Assembly: GCA_013151365.1 (NCBI GenBank) | Contig: JAADIK010000111.1 | Coordinates: 1 to 8,439 of the forward strand | Reading direction: 5' to 3' | DNA: 8,439 nt | Source: Deltaproteobacteria bacterium | Lineage (GTDB): Bacteria; Desulfobacterota; Desulfobulbia; Desulfobulbales; Desulfobulbaceae | Shown here: positions 6,087-8,439 of the stretch, in pieces | Layout: the number at the start of each line of letters is the position of its first letter | Position numbering within the stretch: the first letter of the stretch is position 1 | Position numbers and translations under genes: made by a program | Notes under the pieces: model-generated | Databases searched by the model: none | The model's input: only the letters and a program-made list of their open reading frames with translations | What the model was told of the DNA's origin: nothing

Positions 6087-8105
6087 CTAACAGGTCAGGA
6101 GCAGGTCGGTCAGTTCCTTGATCTGGTCGCGGTATCCTGCGGCCTCTTCAAAGGCCAGCTCGGCGGCGGCCGCGCGCATCTTTTTCTCCAGCAGACCGAT
6201 TTCGCGGCGCAGATCATCGACGCTGTGATAGACGACCTCCGGTTCCGCGGCCTGCCGCCCCGCCTCTATGCCGCCTGTCGCATACCCTTCCCCAGTGGTC
6301 CGGAGGTGCTGCATCAGGGAATCCTTGACCGTTGAACGAATGGTCGTTGGTACGATACCATGTTTTTCGTTAAATGCCGCCTGCAATTTCCGCCGCCGGC
6401 CGGTCTCGTCAATGGTGTATTGCATGGATCGGGTGATCCGGTCCGCATAAAGAATGACGGTGCCCCTGGCGTTTCGGGACGCCCGGCCGCAGGTCTGGAC
6501 CAGGGAACGCGCCGAACGGAGGAAGCCTTCCTTGTCGGCGTCCAGGACAGCCACCAGCGATACCTCGGGGATATCAAGACCCTCGCGCAGGAGGTTGATG
6601 CCGATGAGGACATTGTACTCGCCGTTACGCAGGTCCCGGATCAGTTCGACCCGCGCCAGGGTGTCGATATCCGAATGGAGGTACCTGACCGCGACCCCGA
6701 CATTTTCATAGTACTCGGTCAGGTCTTCGGCCATCCGCTTGGTCAGGGTAGTGACCAGCACGGCCTCGTGACGTTCGCTACGCTGCCGGATTTCCTCCAG
6801 CAGGTCATCGACCTGGGTCGCGGCCGGCCGCACCTCGATTTCGGGATCAAGCAGGCCGGTGGGCCGGATGAGCTGTTCCACGACCCGGCCGTCGGCCCGC
6901 TGCATCTCATAATCACCGGGCGTGGCCGAGACATAGACCACCTGGTTGACCCGCTCCTCGAACTCGTCAAAACGAAGGGGCCGGTTATCAAGGGCCGAGG
7001 GCAGACGGAAACCGAAATTCACCAGGGTCGTTTTGCGGGAGCGGTCGGCGTTGAACATGCCGCCGATCTGCGGTACCGCGATATGGGACTCGTCAATGAA
7101 CATCAGGAAGTCAGCGGGAAAATAATCGAGCAGGTTGGGCGGCGGCGCCCCCGGCTCCTTGCCGGTCAGGTGGCGGCTGTAGTTTTCAATCCCGTTGCAG
7201 TAGCCCAGTTCCTCGATCATCTCCAGGTCAAACATGGTGCGCTGTTCCAGGCGCTGATATTCCACCAGCCGGTTTTCGGCCTGCAGTTCGGCCAGACGCT
7301 CGCGCAACTCGTCCTTGATCGTGTGCATGGCCCGCTGCAGCCGGTCCCGGCCGGTGACGAAATGGCTGCCCGGAAACACGGTCAACTCCTCCATCTCCCT
7401 GATCACCACGCCGCGAAGGGGATCGATAATGGAAACGGCCTCCACCGTATCGCCAAAAAACTCGACCCGGATCGCATAATCATCTTCATGCACGGGAAAG
7501 ATCTCGATCACGTCGCCCCGCACCCTGAAAGTCCCCCGGTGGAAAGAGACCTCGTTGCGCTCGTAGAGCATGACAACCAGGCGGCGCTGCATCTCTTCCA
7601 TGGGATAGTCGGCGCCCACCCGCAGGAAGAGATGCATATTCCGGTACTCGTCCGGCGAGCCGAGGCCGTAAATGCAGGAGACCGAGGCCACGATCAGGAC
7701 GTCCGGCCTGGTCAGAAGCGAAATGGTTGCCGAATGCCGCATCTTATCGATGGCATCGTTGATGGATGAATCCTTTTCGATATAGGTATCGGACTGGGGG
7801 ATATAGGCTTCGGGCTGGTAGTAATCGTAGTAGCTGACAAAATATTCCACCGCATTGCCGGGGAAAAGTTCACGGAACTCGGAAAACAACTGGGCCGCCA
7901 GGGTCTTGTTGGGGGCCAGCACCAGGGTCGGCCGCTGGACCCGTTCGATGACCTTGGCCATGGTAAAGGTCTTGCCGGAGCCGGTAACGCCCAGCAGCAC
8001 CTGGTCGCGCACCCCGGCCTCGATACCGCCGGCAAGCAGATCAATGGCTCGGGGCTGGTCGCCGGCCGGGGAGAATGCGGAGACGAGTTGAAAAGGATGG
8101 TCCAT
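6087..8105 (-). CDS. uvrB: UvrABC excinuclease subunit B
   Basis: UvrB is the damage-verifying helicase-like subunit of nucleotide excision repair. It is loaded on DNA by UvrA and then recruits UvrC for incision. The product is 672 residues, the normal length. Domains in order: Walker A GVTGSGKT (39-46); the damage-probing beta-hairpin YYDYYQPEAYIP (92-103); the UvrB-specific interaction region (about 150-250); the DEAD-like box DESH (338-341); YVSATPGDYE (391-400); GINLLREGLDIPE (502-514); the arginine-finger motif QTCGRASRNARG (537-548); and a C-terminal UVR coiled-coil domain (about 625-668) that binds UvrC. The arginine-finger motif has Cys and Ser where Ile/Ala are seen in E. coli (QTIGRAARN), and the arginines are kept. 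The start at 8105 has GAGG six bases upstream and gives the family N-terminus (FQLVSAFSPAGDQP). It lies 18 bases after the tsaC-type gene and is probably co-transcribed with it. glgP begins 297 bases further on and is likely a separate unit. Confidence 0.98.
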   Translation of the reverse strand: MDHPFQLVSAFSPAGDQPRAIDLLAGGIEAGVRDQVLLGVTGSGKTFTMAKVIERVQRPTLVLAPNKTLAAQLFSEFRELFPGNAVEYFVSYYDYYQPEAYIPQSDTYIEKDSSINDAIDKMRHSATISLLTRPDVLIVASVSCIYGLGSPDEYRNMHLFLRVGADYPMEEMQRRLVVMLYERNEVSFHRGTFRVRGDVIEIFPVHEDDYAIRVEFFGDTVEAVSIIDPLRGVVIREMEELTVFPGSHFVTGRDRLQRAMHTIKDELRERLAELQAENRLVEYQRLEQRTMFDLEMIEELGYCNGIENYSRHLTGKEPGAPPPNLLDYFPADFLMFIDESHIAVPQIGGMFNADRSRKTTLVNFGFRLPSALDNRPLRFDEFEERVNQVVYVSATPGDYEMQRADGRVVEQLIRPTGLLDPEIEVRPAATQVDDLLEEIRQRSERHEAVLVTTLTKRMAEDLTEYYENVGVAVRYLHSDIDTLARVELIRDLRNGEYNVLIGINLLREGLDIPEVSLVAVLDADKEGFLRSARSLVQTCGRASRNARGTVILYADRITRSMQYTIDETGRRRKLQAAFNEKHGIVPTTIRSTVKDSLMQHLRTTGEGYATGGIEAGRQAAEPEVVYHSVDDLRREIGLLEKKMRAAAAELAFEEAAGYRDQIKELTDLLLTC

Positions 8106-8111
8106 CGGCCG

Positions 8112-8115
8112 CCTC
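8112..8115 (-). promoter_or_regulatory. Shine-Dalgarno of uvrB
   Basis: GAGG on the minus strand, 6 bases before the uvrB ATG, lies inside the 18-base gap after the preceding stop codon. No promoter fits in that gap, so uvrB is probably read from a promoter upstream of the tsaC-type gene. Confidence 0.65.
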
Positions 8116-8123
8116 GGATGGGA

Positions 8124-8439
8124 TTAACGGGTATTAACAAGTGGAGGGGCGCTGACCAGCCGCTCGATCTCCCGGAAGGCGATGCACCCTTCGCGGATAC
8201 GGTGAATCCCCTGCCGCGTCACGGCCACCAGCGTTGACCCGGCGCGGCCCGGGGTGGCGCCGCCGTCGAGGACCAGATCGACCTCGGCCCCGAACAGGCG
8301 CCGGACCTCCTCGCCGGTGACCGCGGCTTCTTCACCAGAACGGTTGGCGCTGGTCGCGGTTAGCGGTGCGCCGAAGGCCCGGACCAGCTCGGTTGCCAGG
8401 GGATGCGGCGACTGCCTGACTCCCACGCTCGCGGTCCCG
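8124..8439 (-). CDS. L-threonylcarbamoyladenylate synthase (TsaC/YrdC family), C-terminal part
   Basis: This family makes threonylcarbamoyl-AMP from threonine, bicarbonate and ATP, the first step of the universal t6A37 modification of ANN-decoding tRNAs. The frame is open to the window edge and shows about 105 C-terminal residues: a SVGVRQSPHP strand segment, the conserved APLTATSANRSG motif (the Ser-Ala-Asn nucleotide-binding signature of YrdC domains), DLVLDGG, and the closing STLVAVTRQGIHRIREG segment. The protein ends about 20 residues after that segment with no extra Sua5 domain, so it is the short TsaC/YwlC-like form rather than a two-domain Sua5. The GTG at 8426 is internal, because the conserved strand begins before it; the true start is outside the window. 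Its TAA stop lies 18 bases before the uvrB ATG, suggesting an operon. YciO-like paralogues share the fold, so the exact orthologue is not settled. Confidence 0.9.
   Translation of the reverse strand, partial: GTASVGVRQSPHPLATELVRAFGAPLTATSANRSGEEAAVTGEEVRRLFGAEVDLVLDGGATPGRAGSTLVAVTRQGIHRIREGCIAFREIERLVSAPPLVNTR

Noticed and set aside
5827..6090. An 87-residue plus-strand frame in the uvrB-glgP gap
   Set aside because: It has no ribosome binding site and its composition is unlike protein; it lies antisense to the more convincing small frame and to the end of uvrB.
6360..7769. A 469-residue open frame antisense to uvrB
   Set aside because: Mirror of uvrB codon bias, with no domain motifs.

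Overview
The window is a stretch of ordinary, densely packed, fairly GC-rich bacterial chromosome. It holds four confidently recognised genes plus one small, apparently frame-disrupted reading frame. Two of the four are cut by the window edges. I see no phage, insertion sequence, CRISPR array, tRNA or rRNA. The gene content (short-type TsaC next to uvrB, a DUF3417-type alpha-glucan phosphorylase, phosphoketolase and acetate kinase) and the style of the sequence fit a Gram-negative heterotroph or anaerobe, for example Desulfobacterota. That placement is a weak inference, because no taxonomic marker is present.

Layout from left to right: the C-terminal half of acetate kinase (ackA, plus strand, 1-648); a 55-base convergent gap; phosphoketolase (xfp, minus strand, 3175-704); an 88-base gap with a strong GC hairpin; alpha-glucan phosphorylase (glgP, minus strand, 5789-3264); a 297-base gap containing a likely 58-residue small gene that is out of frame across a run of seven T (5997-5820, minus strand); uvrB (minus strand, 8105-6087); an 18-base gap; and the 3' end of a tsaC/ywlC-type threonylcarbamoyl-AMP synthase gene (minus strand, 8439-8124).

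The left two thirds form a carbon-storage and energy module. GlgP releases glucose-1-phosphate from glycogen. After conversion to fructose-6-phosphate or xylulose-5-phosphate by enzymes encoded elsewhere, Xfp cleaves the sugar phosphate to acetyl-phosphate, and AckA uses acetyl-phosphate to make ATP and acetate. glgP and xfp look like one operon. ackA faces them tail to tail. The right third is a housekeeping pair: tRNA t6A biosynthesis and nucleotide excision repair.

Nothing here is a clearly new system. The item most worth a second look is the small reading frame just upstream of glgP. Its two halves are joined only if one base of a T7 run is skipped, and a tandem TTCCGGAA-type repeat lies immediately before that run.
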